DNA of 64,000 nt from Mayfieldus sp963781495. Lineage in GTDB: Bacteria > Actinomycetota > Thermoleophilia > Solirubrobacterales > 70-9. The stretch lies in assembly GCA_963781495.1 (NCBI GenBank), contig CAWAFX010000003.1, forward strand, positions 225,571-289,570, written 5' to 3'. Of the stretch, positions 1-8,691 are shown piece after piece. The first letter of the stretch is position 1. The number at the start of each line of letters is the position of its first letter. The notes beneath the pieces are model-generated. The model searched no databases. It saw only the letters and a list, made by a program, of their open reading frames with translations, and was not told where the DNA came from. The translations under genes were made by a program, and so were the position numbers.

Positions 1-60
1 GCGGGCCGACCGCAGCCGGTCCAGCAGCGGCCGCGGAAGGCGGCTCAGCAGCTTCTTCAT
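1..60 (-). CDS. N-terminal 20 codons of an unknown gene running off the left edge
   Basis: An ATG at 60 opens a minus-strand frame that stays open to the window edge and encodes a basic start (MKKLLSRLPRPLLD...). An AGGGG Shine-Dalgarno-like run lies a few bases upstream. It follows the EAL-domain gene on the same strand after 42 bases, so it may be the next gene of that unit. With only 20 codons no family can be assigned, and the frame could be spurious. Confidence 0.35.
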   Translation of the reverse strand, partial: MKKLLSRLPRPLLDRLRSAR

Positions 61-102
61 GGCCCCTAGGCTAGAGCCCGCGGAGGCGCGGGACGGGCGG
101 AG

Positions 103-918
103 TTACTCGACCGCGGCTTCGGGCTCGACGTCGCGCGGCGTCTCGCTGTCGACCTCGCGCGGGGCGCCGATGTAGAAGCCCTGGGCGAAGTCGACGCCCA
201 GTCGCTTCAGAAGCTCGAGGGTGAGGCCGTCCTCGACCCCGACCGCCGTGGTCTTGCGGCCGAGCTTGCCGGCCAGATCGACGATGCAGCCCATGACGTG
301 GTAGTCGTCGAGGCTGCGCGGCAGGTCGCCGACGAACTCGCGGCCGACTTTGATCGTGTGCACGGGAAGGCGCTTGACGAATTGCAGCGAGGCGAAGCCG
401 ATGCCGAACTCGTCCACCGCCAGCTCGCAGCCGATCTGGGTCAGCCGGTCGGCGAGCTTCTTGGCGGCGTCGATGTCGGTGCCGGCGCTGTTCTCGGAGA
501 TCTCGAAGCCGAGGTTGCAGGGATCGAGCCCGTCCCGCACCGCCGCCTCGACCCTCTCGGTGATGCCGGGATCAGAAAGCGAGTGGGCCGAGAGGTTGAC
601 CGCGACCTTGCGGCCCCGGCGCGCCAGCTCGATGCCCTTGCCGACCATCATCGCGTCGATCTCGGCGACGAGGCCGAAGGCCTCGGCAATCGAGAGAAAC
701 GCAAACGGCGTGATCAGCTGCCCATCGGGAAGCCGCATCCGGACCAGCAACTCTTCGCTGGCCACGGCTCCGGTGCGCAGGTCCTGGATCGGCTGCGAGA
801 AGACGACGAAGCGGTCCTGCTCGATCGCGGCCCGGACCTCCTCCACGGTCAGCGTCGGACGGTCGACGGCGGGCACCGACGGCGCCTCGGAATGCGTCGC
901 TGAGCTCTTGGCTTCCAT
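103..918 (-). CDS. EAL-domain protein, partly degenerate c-di-GMP phosphodiesterase
   Basis: A 271-residue protein that is almost entirely one EAL domain. Family landmarks are visible: SEELLVRM at the EAL position, VNLSAHSL, FEISENS, VDEFGIGFASLQF, IKVGREFV and QGFYIG. Active EAL enzymes hydrolyse cyclic di-GMP using two metal ions. Here several catalytic positions differ: the usual DDFG reads DEFG, the IKID motif reads IKVG, and the conserved AEGVE reads AVGVE. It may therefore be a c-di-GMP binding or regulatory protein and not an active enzyme. There is no signal peptide, membrane segment or GGDEF domain. ATG at 918 is preferred over an in-frame TTG at 924. It stands alone downstream of the acyl-CoA synthetase gene. 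Confidence 0.85.
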   Translation of the reverse strand: MEAKSSATHSEAPSVPAVDRPTLTVEEVRAAIEQDRFVVFSQPIQDLRTGAVASEELLVRMRLPDGQLITPFAFLSIAEAFGLVAEIDAMMVGKGIELARRGRKVAVNLSAHSLSDPGITERVEAAVRDGLDPCNLGFEISENSAGTDIDAAKKLADRLTQIGCELAVDEFGIGFASLQFVKRLPVHTIKVGREFVGDLPRSLDDYHVMGCIVDLAGKLGRKTTAVGVEDGLTLELLKRLGVDFAQGFYIGAPREVDSETPRDVEPEAAVE

Positions 919-1026
919 GCACAAGACTCATCGTCAACTTCTGCCTCAAAAGCAAGCCGGGAACCGAGAAGACCAAAAAATCGTGCAACCGTGCCTGGAC
1001 GGACGTATCAGCGCGCCCGCCGGCGC

Positions 1027-2841
1027 TCAACTCCCTGCGTAGAGCGCTTCGATCTCGGCCTCGTACTTCTCGGCGATCGGCCTCCGCTTCAGCTTCATCG
1101 TCGGCGTCAATTCCTCGCCCCCGGGAAGCCACTCGCCGGGCAGGAGCTTGAACTTCTTGATCTGCTCGACCCGCGACATCTTCGCGTTGGCCTCGTCGAC
1201 TCCCTGCTGCAACGCCGCGATCGTGCGCTCGTCGGTTGCCAACTCCTGCAGTGACTTGCCATCGAGCCCATTGTTGGCGGCCCAGGCCGGTGCATAGTCG
1301 GGGTCGAGGAGGACCAGGGCCACGTTGTAGGGCCGTCCGTCGCCGACCGCCATGCACTGGCCGACCAGCGGCGTCGCCGCCTTCAGCTTCGACTCGATGT
1401 TGGCCGGCGACATGTTCTTGCCGGCCGCATTGATGATCAGCTCCTTCTTGCGGTCGACGATCTTCAGGTAGCCGTCATCGTCGAGCTCGCCGATGTCGCC
1501 GGTCAGAAGCCAGCCGTCGGAGTCGATCGTCTCGGCGGTCTTCTCGGGCATGTTGCGGTAGCCGGGCATCACCGAGTCCCCCCGCACCAAGACCTCGCCG
1601 TCCTCTGCGAGCTTGATCTCGACTCCCGGCACCGGCGGCCCGACCGTTCCCAGCTTCACCCGCTCGGGCGGGTTGCAGGTGGCGACGCCGCAGGTCTCCG
1701 ACATCCCCCACAGCTCGCCGACCGGGATCCCGATCGCATGGAAGAACTCCAGAACCTCCAGCGGGGTCGGGGCGGCGCCGGCGTTGACCGCGACTGCCTC
1801 GTCGAGCCCCAGTGCGCCGCGCAGAGGCGCAAACATCTGCTCGTCGGCCTGGGCGGCGGCGGCCTCGACCTCGGCCGGCACCTCCTCCCCGGCCTGCTCG
1901 GCCCGAACCTTGGCCAGCGCCGCCTCGAGGCCCTTCTCGGCCGGCACCCGCTGCTCGTCCGGCAGCTGCGCGAAGCGCGACTCCAGGCCCGCCTTCAGCT
2001 TCTCGAAGATCCGCGGCACGGCGAAGAACCAGGTCGGCTTCACCGCGGGCAGGAACTCGGCGATCTTGCGCGGGTCGGGGCAGATGTGAACCGACGGGCC
2101 CCTGACCACCGGCAGGTAGTAGTGGGCGCCGCGCTCGGCGATGTGGGCGGCGGGGAGCCAGGAGATCACCCGCGCGCCGCGGTCGGGGATCTCGATGATG
2201 TCCTCGACGCTGGTCGTCAGCGACATCAGATTGCGGTGGGTGAGCTGCACCCCCTTGGGTGGCCCCGTGGTGCCCGAGGTGTAGATCAGGGTCAGCAGGT
2301 CGTCGAGGCCGACCTGCGCGGAGTGTGCGGCGGGGTCGAAGCCGGGGTCGGCGGACTCGATCTCCTCCAGGGTCGCGGTGCCGCCGTCGCCGTCGATCAC
2401 GATCAGATGCTCGAGCTGGGGCAGCTCGGAGCGGGCGGCCTGGAACTGCTCCAGGAAGGTGGTCTCGACGATCGCGACCTTGGCCCCGGCGTCGCCCACC
2501 GCGTAGGCGATCTGCTCCGGCGAGGAGGTCTGATAGATCGAGAAGGGAACCGCCCCCAGGGCCACCCCGCCGAGGTCGCAGGGGATGAACTCGGGCCGGT
2601 TGTTGAGCATCAGCGCCAGCGTGTCGCCCTTGCCGAGGCCGAGCCCGGCGAGACCGCCGGCGATCGCGTCTACGCGGCGGCGCAGGTCGGTCCAGCTGAT
2701 CGAGTAGCCCTCGGGGGCGAGGATCGCGTCGTCGTCGCCGAGCCGCTGCGCGGTCGTCAGGAAGGCCTCATAGAGGTTCCTCGCCGGGGGCTCCTTGCCT
2801 GGACCACCGCTCGTGTAGCGCTCAGCCGTGCTGACTTCCAA
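1027..2841 (-). CDS. Long-chain fatty acid--CoA ligase (AMP-binding, FadD15-like)
   Basis: A 604-residue adenylate-forming enzyme that activates fatty acids to acyl-CoA by way of an acyl-AMP. The AMP-binding signature LIYTSGTTGPPKGVQLTHRN is complete. The WGMSETCG motif, the hinge region LLTGDIGELDDDGYLKIVDR and the catalytic Lys region AAGKNMSPANIES are also present. An acidic/alanine-rich linker near residues 300-330 is typical of FadD15-type synthetases. The start is a TTG at 2841 directly behind a strong GGAGGAGAG ribosome-binding site. Upstream lies rseP, transcribed in the same direction with a gap of about 46 bases, so it may be read through from the rpsB-rseP block. The exact acyl-chain preference cannot be read from the sequence. 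Confidence 0.93.
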   Translation of the reverse strand: MEVSTAERYTSGGPGKEPPARNLYEAFLTTAQRLGDDDAILAPEGYSISWTDLRRRVDAIAGGLAGLGLGKGDTLALMLNNRPEFIPCDLGGVALGAVPFSIYQTSSPEQIAYAVGDAGAKVAIVETTFLEQFQAARSELPQLEHLIVIDGDGGTATLEEIESADPGFDPAAHSAQVGLDDLLTLIYTSGTTGPPKGVQLTHRNLMSLTTSVEDIIEIPDRGARVISWLPAAHIAERGAHYYLPVVRGPSVHICPDPRKIAEFLPAVKPTWFFAVPRIFEKLKAGLESRFAQLPDEQRVPAEKGLEAALAKVRAEQAGEEVPAEVEAAAAQADEQMFAPLRGALGLDEAVAVNAGAAPTPLEVLEFFHAIGIPVGELWGMSETCGVATCNPPERVKLGTVGPPVPGVEIKLAEDGEVLVRGDSVMPGYRNMPEKTAETIDSDGWLLTGDIGELDDDGYLKIVDRKKELIINAAGKNMSPANIESKLKAATPLVGQCMAVGDGRPYNVALVLLDPDYAPAWAANNGLDGKSLQELATDERTIAALQQGVDEANAKMSRVEQIKKFKLLPGEWLPGGEELTPTMKLKRRPIAEKYEAEIEALYAGS

Positions 2842-2887
2842 CTCTCTCCTCCGATGCGAACGCTAACGCAGCGCCGGGCAGCGCGGA

Positions 2888-3976
2888 TCAGCGGACATGG
2901 AAACCGTCGCCGGTGAGGCGGCCGATGTCGTTGCTGAGGCCGATGAAGAAGAGCAAGATCACGAGCACGAATCCGATCGCGCCGGCCTGCTCCATGACCC
3001 GGAACGGGACCGGAGAGCCGCGCACCTTCTCGACCAGGCTCCAGAAGATGTGGCCGCCGTCGAGCGGCAGGAAGGGAAAGAGGTTGATCACCCCGAGCGA
3101 GAGGCTGACGACCGCGAGCAGGACGAGCGCGTCGCGGGCGCCGAAGCCGATGACCTGGTGAGCGACGTCGCTGGTGCCAACGATGCCCGAGACCTGCTTG
3201 CGCTGCTGGGGCTCGAAGATGCGGCCGATCACCCCCACGGTCTTGTGGGTGACCAGCCACATGAAGCTGATCGAGCTTCCCGCCGCCCCGGCGACGCTGG
3301 GGTGCGCGGGCGTGGTGGCGTAGGAAAAGCCGATCCGGGTGCGCTTGACGTCCGGGTCGTAGCGCGGATATATCGAGAGCGTCTGAACCCGCCCCTGGCG
3401 CGCGATGGTCAGCTTCACCGGCGTCTTCGCCCGGCAGCCCTCGGTTTGCTTGCCGGGACACTTGTGGCTGGCGACGATGTTGGCGAAGTGCGCCAGGCGG
3501 TTGTCGGTGCTCGCGGCGGGGAAGCTCTTGCCGTCTATCGAGACGATCCGGTCGCCGGGCTGCAGGTGGGCGGCGGCGGGGCTGCCGGTGTCGATCTTGC
3601 CGACCCGATTGGACTCCTGCGGGGCCCCGAAGGAGAGAAAGAAAAGCAGCACGAAGGCGAGCCCGATGTTGACTGCCGGACCCGCGGCGATGACGATGAT
3701 CCGCTTCCAGACCGGCTGGTGGTAGTAGGCGCGCGGGGCGACCTCCGGAGGCAACTCTTCCTCCGGGTTCATCCCGGTGATCTTCACGAAGCCGCCGGCG
3801 GGGATGGCGCCGATCCCGTACTCGGTCTCGCCCCGCTTGACCGAGACGAGCTTCGGCGGGAAGAACAAGAAGAAGCGCTCGACCCGCATCCCGACCGCCT
3901 TCGCGACCGTGAAGTGGCCGGCCTCGTGGAGCACGATCAGCACCGTGAAGCCGAGGATCACCAGCACCCAGCTCAT
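2888..3976 (-). CDS. rseP: RIP metalloprotease RseP / site-2 protease (M50)
   Basis: A 362-residue intramembrane zinc metalloprotease that cuts membrane-anchored substrates such as anti-sigma factors after a first periplasmic cut. The HEAGH zinc motif is at residues 17-21 inside the first membrane segment. The second active-site motif NLFPFLPLDGGH is near the C-terminus, and a PDZ domain (GSPAAAHLQPGDRIVSIDG) lies in between. Further hydrophobic segments occur around residues 95-115, 290-310 and 335-350. The start codon overlaps the dxr stop by 4 bases (ATGA), the usual dxr-rseP coupling. Length and topology are normal for the family. Confidence 0.95.
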   Translation of the reverse strand: MSWVLVILGFTVLIVLHEAGHFTVAKAVGMRVERFFLFFPPKLVSVKRGETEYGIGAIPAGGFVKITGMNPEEELPPEVAPRAYYHQPVWKRIIVIAAGPAVNIGLAFVLLFFLSFGAPQESNRVGKIDTGSPAAAHLQPGDRIVSIDGKSFPAASTDNRLAHFANIVASHKCPGKQTEGCRAKTPVKLTIARQGRVQTLSIYPRYDPDVKRTRIGFSYATTPAHPSVAGAAGSSISFMWLVTHKTVGVIGRIFEPQQRKQVSGIVGTSDVAHQVIGFGARDALVLLAVVSLSLGVINLFPFLPLDGGHIFWSLVEKVRGSPVPFRVMEQAGAIGFVLVILLFFIGLSNDIGRLTGDGFHVR

Positions 3977-5118
3977 GCCGGCGCCATCTCCTCGATCAGC
4001 CCGGCGGCGCGCAGGCGCGCTGCCTCATCCGTCGCGAAGAGATCCTCGAAGTGGGTCAGCGGTTGGGACGGCATCGCCTCGAGGGTTCGCTCGACGACCT
4101 CGGCGATGCCGGTGAAGGGCAGCTTGCGGTCCAGGAACGCCGCCACCGCGACCTCGTCGGCGGCGTTGAGGACGCAGGGGGCGGTTCCGCCCGCCCCCCC
4201 CGCCTCGCGGGCCAGCCGCAGGCAGGGGAAAGCGTCGAGGTCCGGGGGCTCGAAGGTGAGCTCTCCGACCGCGGCCAGATCGAGTGCCGGGGAGCGGGTG
4301 TCGGAGCGCTCGGGGAAGTGCAGCGCGTAGGAGATCGGGATCCCCATGTCGGGATAGCCGAGGTGGGCGAGCGAGGCGCCGTCGTTGAGGTGGACCAGCG
4401 AGTGGACGATCGACTGCGGGTGGACGACGACGTCGATGCGCTCGTAGGGGACGCCGAACAGGTGGTGGGCCTCGATCATCTCGAAGCCCTTGTTCATCAG
4501 CGTCGCGCAGTCGACGGTGATCCTGCCCCCCATCTCCCAGGTCGGATGCGCCAGCGCCTCGTCCGGAGTGACGTCGCCGAGATCGCTGCGGCCGCGGAAC
4601 GGGCCCCCCGAGGCGGTGATCACCAGCCGCTCGACGGTGCCCGGCGGCTCGGCGCGGATCAGCTGAAACAGAGCCGAGTGCTCGGAGTCGACCGGCAGCA
4701 GCCTCGCCCCGGTCGCCTCGGAGAGAGCGGTGACCAGTTCGCCGCCGATCACCAGGCTCTCCTTGTTTGCGAGCGCGACATCGATCCCCTCGGTCAGGGC
4801 GACGATCGTCGGGCCGAGCCCGGCGGCGCCGACGATCCCGTTGAGGACCAGGTCGGCTCGCGATTCGGCGATCAGCTCGCGGATCCCCTCCTCGCCGCTC
4901 AGCACCCGGCCGCTCCAGTTGCCGGCTGCCTGCTCGGCGGCCCGCGGGTCGGCGAAGGCGACCGCGGGAACGCCGTGCTCGCGCGCCTGCTCGAGGGTCT
5001 GGTCCCAGCTCGAACCGGCGGCCAGACCGACCACCGTCAGCCCCTCTGAGGCAGCGACGATGTCCAGCGCCTGGGTGCCGATCGAGCCCGTGCAGCCGAG
5101 GATTACGAGCCTTTTCAT
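3973..5118 (-). CDS. dxr: 1-deoxy-D-xylulose-5-phosphate reductoisomerase
   Basis: A 381-residue enzyme of the MEP isoprenoid pathway that converts DXP to 2-C-methyl-D-erythritol 4-phosphate with NADPH; it is the target of fosmidomycin. The N-terminal nucleotide-binding loop reads LGCTGSIGTQALDIV. The metal/substrate region includes PVDSEHSALFQL, followed by TASGGPFRGR, HPTWEMGGRITVDCATLMNK and FEMIEAHHLF. Length is typical. It lies with cdsA and uppS, which share the undecaprenyl/phospholipid theme, and overlaps rseP by 4 bases. Confidence 0.97.
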   Translation of the reverse strand: MKRLVILGCTGSIGTQALDIVAASEGLTVVGLAAGSSWDQTLEQAREHGVPAVAFADPRAAEQAAGNWSGRVLSGEEGIRELIAESRADLVLNGIVGAAGLGPTIVALTEGIDVALANKESLVIGGELVTALSEATGARLLPVDSEHSALFQLIRAEPPGTVERLVITASGGPFRGRSDLGDVTPDEALAHPTWEMGGRITVDCATLMNKGFEMIEAHHLFGVPYERIDVVVHPQSIVHSLVHLNDGASLAHLGYPDMGIPISYALHFPERSDTRSPALDLAAVGELTFEPPDLDAFPCLRLAREAGGAGGTAPCVLNAADEVAVAAFLDRKLPFTGIAEVVERTLEAMPSQPLTHFEDLFATDEAARLRAAGLIEEMAPA

Positions 5119-5155
5119 CCCAGCAAGAGTAGATATCGGCCGCGGCGGGCCGGAT

Positions 5156-5659
5156 TCAGGCGGTATCGAGGGCGAGTTGGCCCGGATGAAGCTCGACCCG
5201 GGGCCCCCGGGCTCGACGCCGGCGCTCCAGCGCCTCGGCGTAGGCGCCGTGGGTGGAGGCGCGGGCGGCGACGCCCGTGACGCCGTAGGCCTCGCGCATC
5301 GCCCCCTTCAGGGCCGCCCGGAAGCGGCGTCCGTGCCAGCCGCCCTCGTGGCGGCCAAGCGCAATGTGGACAAGCTCATGCAGAAGCGTCTCCTGGGCGT
5401 CTCCAGGCCTGATGCCCGGATAGGCGGTGATCGAGATCCGCCGCTCGTCCGGCACCGCGAAGCCGAGGTTGCGGCGCGGGCGCCTGGATGCACGCCGCAC
5501 GTCCAGCCGCGGCGGCTTGCGGGCGAGCGGCCCGTCGGCGCCGCCGAACAGCGCCAGCGCGCAGAGCCGCTCCATCTCGCGCTCGAGGTCGATCCCGGCC
5601 ACCTCGTAGTAGCCGCCGGGCCGGCGCTTGGGGCGTCGCGAGCGTCGCATTGGACTCAT
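5156..5659 (-). CDS. SprT-like zinc metalloprotease domain protein
   Basis: A 167-residue basic protein with a SprT-type metalloprotease core. HELVH at the catalytic position is followed by GRHEGGWHGRRFR, which supplies the third zinc-ligand His. Upstream, DERRISITAYPGI resembles the beta-strand of the family. SprT/Spartan-like domains act on protein substrates in the cytoplasm, but the substrate here is unknown. The N-terminus is Arg-rich (SPMRRSRRPKRRPGG). The gene sits between cdsA and dxr with about 37 bases on either side. It is an extra member in a block that in many bacteria runs directly from cdsA to dxr. Confidence 0.82.
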   Translation of the reverse strand: MSPMRRSRRPKRRPGGYYEVAGIDLEREMERLCALALFGGADGPLARKPPRLDVRRASRRPRRNLGFAVPDERRISITAYPGIRPGDAQETLLHELVHIALGRHEGGWHGRRFRAALKGAMREAYGVTGVAARASTHGAYAEALERRRRARGPRVELHPGQLALDTA

Positions 5660-5697
5660 CCTCGCGTCCAGGGCGGCGTCAAGCCCGGAAGCCCCGG

Positions 5698-6675
5698 TCA
5701 GTAGACGAACGCGACCGACAGGTAGTAGCCGATCACGATCGTGAACAGGACCGCGTCGAGGCGGTCGAGCAGGCCACCGTGGGGGCCGAAGATGTTGCCG
5801 GTGTCCTTGATCCCGAGGTCGCGCTTGACCATCGACTCGAAGAGGTCGCCGACCGGCGCCAGGGCGGCGACGCAGGCGCCCATGATCAGGGCGTCGGCTC
5901 CCGAGAGCCAGTCCTGGTAGAGGCCGGCGAACCAGAACGCCATCGTGCCGATCACGAAGCCGCCGATCAGCCCCTCCAGGGTCTTGTTCGGAGACAGGCG
6001 CGGGGTGATGCGGCGGCTTCCGAACAGCCGCCCCGTGGCGTAGGCGGCGGTGTCGGTGGCGAAGGTTCCGACGAGGACGTCGATCAGCAGCGCGCCGCCG
6101 TGGTCCGGCAGGTCGCGCAGCAAGACCGCATGTACGAGCGGGACGCCGAGCCAGATGATCCCCAGCAGCGTCGTCGCCATCGAGACCGTGATCCCCGCCC
6201 GGCGCTCGCGGTTGGCGCCGAAGAAGAACAGCAGCGGAAACGAGGCGGTGGCGACCATCAGGACCTGAAACGAGCTTCCGTAGTGGGCGGCGACGATCAT
6301 CGCCGGGACGACGAGAAAGCCGACCGGCTGCAACGGCGCCGTGTCGCCCGCCATCAGGAAGTACTCGCGCAGCCCGATCACCCCCAGCAGCACCATCGCC
6401 GCCATGAAGACGACGCCGCCGAGCGCGGTGATCGCGATCGCGAAGACGATCCAGGGAATCGCGACCAGGACCCGCTTCACGGTCTCGCCGCTGAGGCCGC
6501 GGCGCTTCCGCGGCTGCGGCTGCGGGGCCGGCTCCTCGGGAGCGAACAGCTCCAGCTCGGGCTCCTCGTCGTCGCCGAAGACCTGATCGACCGAGCGGTC
6601 GTCGTCGCTGAAGATGCGGTCGGCATCGTCGCCGGAGCGCCGCCTCCCGCGCCGTCCTCGTCGGCCGGACTCCAT
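5698..6675 (-). CDS. cdsA: Phosphatidate cytidylyltransferase (CDP-diglyceride synthase)
   Basis: A 325-residue integral membrane enzyme that makes CDP-diacylglycerol from phosphatidate and CTP, the branch point of phospholipid synthesis. The CDS signature is seen as KRDLGIKDTGNIFGPHGG followed by LLDRLD near the C-terminus, after about seven to eight hydrophobic segments. A cytoplasmic N-terminal tail of about 60 residues is unusually charged, a basic run (ESGRRGRRGRRR) followed by an acidic stretch (DDDRSVDQVFGDDEE). I place the start at ATG 6675, two bases after the uppS stop; the longer reading to 6795 only re-reads uppS in another frame. Confidence 0.95.
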   Translation of the reverse strand: MESGRRGRRGRRRSGDDADRIFSDDDRSVDQVFGDDEEPELELFAPEEPAPQPQPRKRRGLSGETVKRVLVAIPWIVFAIAITALGGVVFMAAMVLLGVIGLREYFLMAGDTAPLQPVGFLVVPAMIVAAHYGSSFQVLMVATASFPLLFFFGANRERRAGITVSMATTLLGIIWLGVPLVHAVLLRDLPDHGGALLIDVLVGTFATDTAAYATGRLFGSRRITPRLSPNKTLEGLIGGFVIGTMAFWFAGLYQDWLSGADALIMGACVAALAPVGDLFESMVKRDLGIKDTGNIFGPHGGLLDRLDAVLFTIVIGYYLSVAFVY

Positions 6676-6677
6676 CG

Positions 6678-7403
6678 TCAGCGGGCTCCGAAGCGGCGCT
6701 GGCGGGCCTCGAACTCCTGCAGGCTGGCGACGAAGGCGTCGCGATCGAAGTCGGGCCACAGCTCGTCGCGGAATACGAGCTCCGAATAGGCGCACTGCCA
6801 GAGCAGGTAGTTGGAGAGGCGCTGCTCGCCGCTGGTCCGTATCAGCAGGTCTGGGTCATGCATCTCGGGTGCGTACAAGTGACTCCGAAACTCCTCTTCG
6901 GTTGCGCCCTGAAAGCTTCGTGCCGCGTCGACGATCTCCGCCCTGCCGCCGTAGTTGAAGGCGACGAAGAGCGTGATCCGCTCGTTGCCCGCGGTCAGCT
7001 CCTCGGCCCACTCCATGCGCTCGACCAGCTGCGCCGGGACGCCCTCGCGGCGGCCGACGAACCGCATCCGCACCCCCTCTGCGTCCAGCTCCGGGGTCTC
7101 GGCGTCGATCCGCTCGCCGAACATCTGCATCAGGCCGTCGACCTCCTGCTTCGAACGCGACCAGTTCTCGGTCGAGAACGAATAGACGGTCAGCTCCTCG
7201 ATCCCGAGCTCAGCCGCGTCGCGCAGGCGGGCCTTGACGTTGTCGGCGCCGGCCCGGTGTCCCTCGTTCACCGGCAGCCCGTGCGCCTCGGCCCAGCGGC
7301 CGTTGCCGTCGGTGATGATCGCGACGTAGCGCGCGGACGCCTTTCCCCCGGCGCCCGGCTCAGACCTCAAGGATTTCTTCTTCTTTTCCCTTGAGGAGGC
7401 CAT
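6678..7403 (-). CDS. uppS: Polyprenyl diphosphate synthase (undecaprenyl-PP synthase)
   Basis: A 241-residue cis-prenyltransferase that builds the C50/C55 carrier lipid used in peptidoglycan and glycan assembly. The catalytic DGNGRWA motif starts at residue 32, followed by NEGHRAGADNVK, VYSFSTENWSRS and the C-terminal PDLLIRTSGEQRLSN and LVFRDELWPDF, all family hallmarks. The ATG at 7403 gives a basic N-terminal extension (SREKKKKS) and overlaps frr by 44 bases. A TTG at 7370 would shorten both, so the start is uncertain. cdsA follows after 2 bases. Confidence 0.95.
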   Translation of the reverse strand: MASSREKKKKSLRSEPGAGGKASARYVAIITDGNGRWAEAHGLPVNEGHRAGADNVKARLRDAAELGIEELTVYSFSTENWSRSKQEVDGLMQMFGERIDAETPELDAEGVRMRFVGRREGVPAQLVERMEWAEELTAGNERITLFVAFNYGGRAEIVDAARSFQGATEEEFRSHLYAPEMHDPDLLIRTSGEQRLSNYLLWQCAYSELVFRDELWPDFDRDAFVASLQEFEARQRRFGAR

Positions 7404-7926
7404 CGATCTCGCCGATCGCCTCGTCGGTGAGCCGCTGCAGCTCGGTCTCGGCGCGGTGCTCCTCGTCCGAGCCGGCCTCGCCCTCCTTCTTCAGCTCACG
7501 CAGGTCGTGCATCACGTCGCGGCGTACGTTTCGGATCGCCACCTTGCCCTCCTCGGCCACCCCGTGGACGACCTTGACCATCTCCTTGCGCCGGTCCTCG
7601 GTCAGCTCCGGGATCTGGAGCCGGATCACGTTGCCGTCGTTGTTGGGCGTCAGCCCGACGTCGGACTCGAGGATCGACTTCTCGATCGACGCGATCGAGG
7701 ACTTGTCGTAGGGGGTCAGGGTCAGCAGCCGGGCGTCCGTGGTGGCGATGCTCGCCAGCTGCTTGAGCGGGGTCTGGGTCCCGTAGTAGTCGACGCTGAC
7801 GCGGTCGAGGAGGTGCGGCGAAGCGCGCCCGGTCCGCACCGTCGCCAGCTCGTTGCGGGTCGAATCGACCGATTTCTTCATTCGCTGCTCGGCGTCAGCG
7901 AGGAACTCATCGATCATCTCGGCCAT
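7360..7926 (-). CDS. frr: Ribosome recycling factor
   Basis: A 188-residue protein that splits post-termination ribosomes together with EF-G. It has the standard length and the typical RRF pattern: a start in an acidic helix (MIDEFLADAEQRMKKSV), TVRTGRASPHLLDRV, the central DYYGTQTPLKQLA, and the C-terminal helix VRRDVMHDLRELKKEGE. It lies 11 bases downstream of pyrH and overlaps uppS at its 3' end, which suggests translational coupling. Confidence 0.97.
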   Translation of the reverse strand: MAEMIDEFLADAEQRMKKSVDSTRNELATVRTGRASPHLLDRVSVDYYGTQTPLKQLASIATTDARLLTLTPYDKSSIASIEKSILESDVGLTPNNDGNVIRLQIPELTEDRRKEMVKVVHGVAEEGKVAIRNVRRDVMHDLRELKKEGEAGSDEEHRAETELQRLTDEAIGEIDGLLKGKEEEILEV

Positions 7927-7937
7927 GGTTCTAGGGG

Positions 7938-8675
7938 CTATCTGGCCGGTCCGTTGGAGACCAGCGTCCCGACTCTCTCACCGGAGACGATCCTATCTAT
8001 GTTGCGCTCGTCGGCCATATTGAAGACGTAGATCGGAAGGTCGTTGTCCATGCACAGCGACAGCGCCGTCGAGTCCATCACCTTCAGCCCCTGCTCGATC
8101 GCCTCGCGGTGGGTGATCTCGGGGATGAAGCGGGCGTCGGGGTTGGAGGCCGGGTCGGCGTCGAAGACCCCCTCGACCCGGTTCTTGGCCATCAGGATCG
8201 CCTCGGCGTGGATCTCCAGCGCCCGCAGCGCCGCCGCTGTGTCGGTGGTGAAGAACGGATTGCCGGTGCCGGCGGCGAAGATCACAACCCGCCCCTTTTC
8301 GAGGTGGCGCATCGCGCGGCGGCGGATGTAGGGCTCGGCGACTTCCTTGACGTCGATCGCCGACATCACCCGGGTGTGCTCGCCGAGGTTCTCGAGCGCG
8401 TCCTGCAGGGTCAGCGCGTTGAGCACCGTCGCCATCATCCCCATGTAGTCGCCGGTCGCCCGGTCCATTCCCCGCGCCGCCGCCTCGAGGCCGCGGTAGA
8501 TGTTGCCGGCGCCGACCACGAGCGCGACCTCGACCCCGCGGGCCCGGATCGAGTGCACCTGCTCGGCGATCCGCTTCACCTCCCCCGCATCGGTGCCGTA
8601 GTCGAGATCCCCCATCAGCGCCTCGCCGGAGAGCTTGAGAAGGATGCGGCGGAATTTCGGCTCCGGCGATGCCAT
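7938..8675 (-). CDS. pyrH: UMP kinase
   Basis: A 245-residue bacterial UMP kinase of the amino-acid kinase fold that phosphorylates UMP to UDP for pyrimidine synthesis. Visible motifs are RRILLKLSGEALMG, VVGAGNIYRG, MGMMATVLNALTLQDAL, FAAGTGNPFFTTDTAAALRA and VEGVFDADP. The start is ATG 8675; a longer open frame to 9206 merely re-reads tsf out of frame. Spacing is 16 bases from tsf and 11 from frr, consistent with one rpsB-tsf-pyrH-frr transcript. Confidence 0.97.
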   Translation of the reverse strand: MASPEPKFRRILLKLSGEALMGDLDYGTDAGEVKRIAEQVHSIRARGVEVALVVGAGNIYRGLEAAARGMDRATGDYMGMMATVLNALTLQDALENLGEHTRVMSAIDVKEVAEPYIRRRAMRHLEKGRVVIFAAGTGNPFFTTDTAAALRALEIHAEAILMAKNRVEGVFDADPASNPDARFIPEITHREAIEQGLKVMDSTALSLCMDNDLPIYVFNMADERNIDRIVSGERVGTLVSNGPAR

Positions 8676-8691
8676 CGCGCCTCGGGCCGGC

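Noticed and set aside
2897..4330. A 477-codon open frame on the plus strand across rseP and dxr
   Set aside because: It is the antisense shadow of two well-defined genes; its translation is dominated by Arg, Asp, Gly and Val with no family pattern, as expected from GC-rich third positions.
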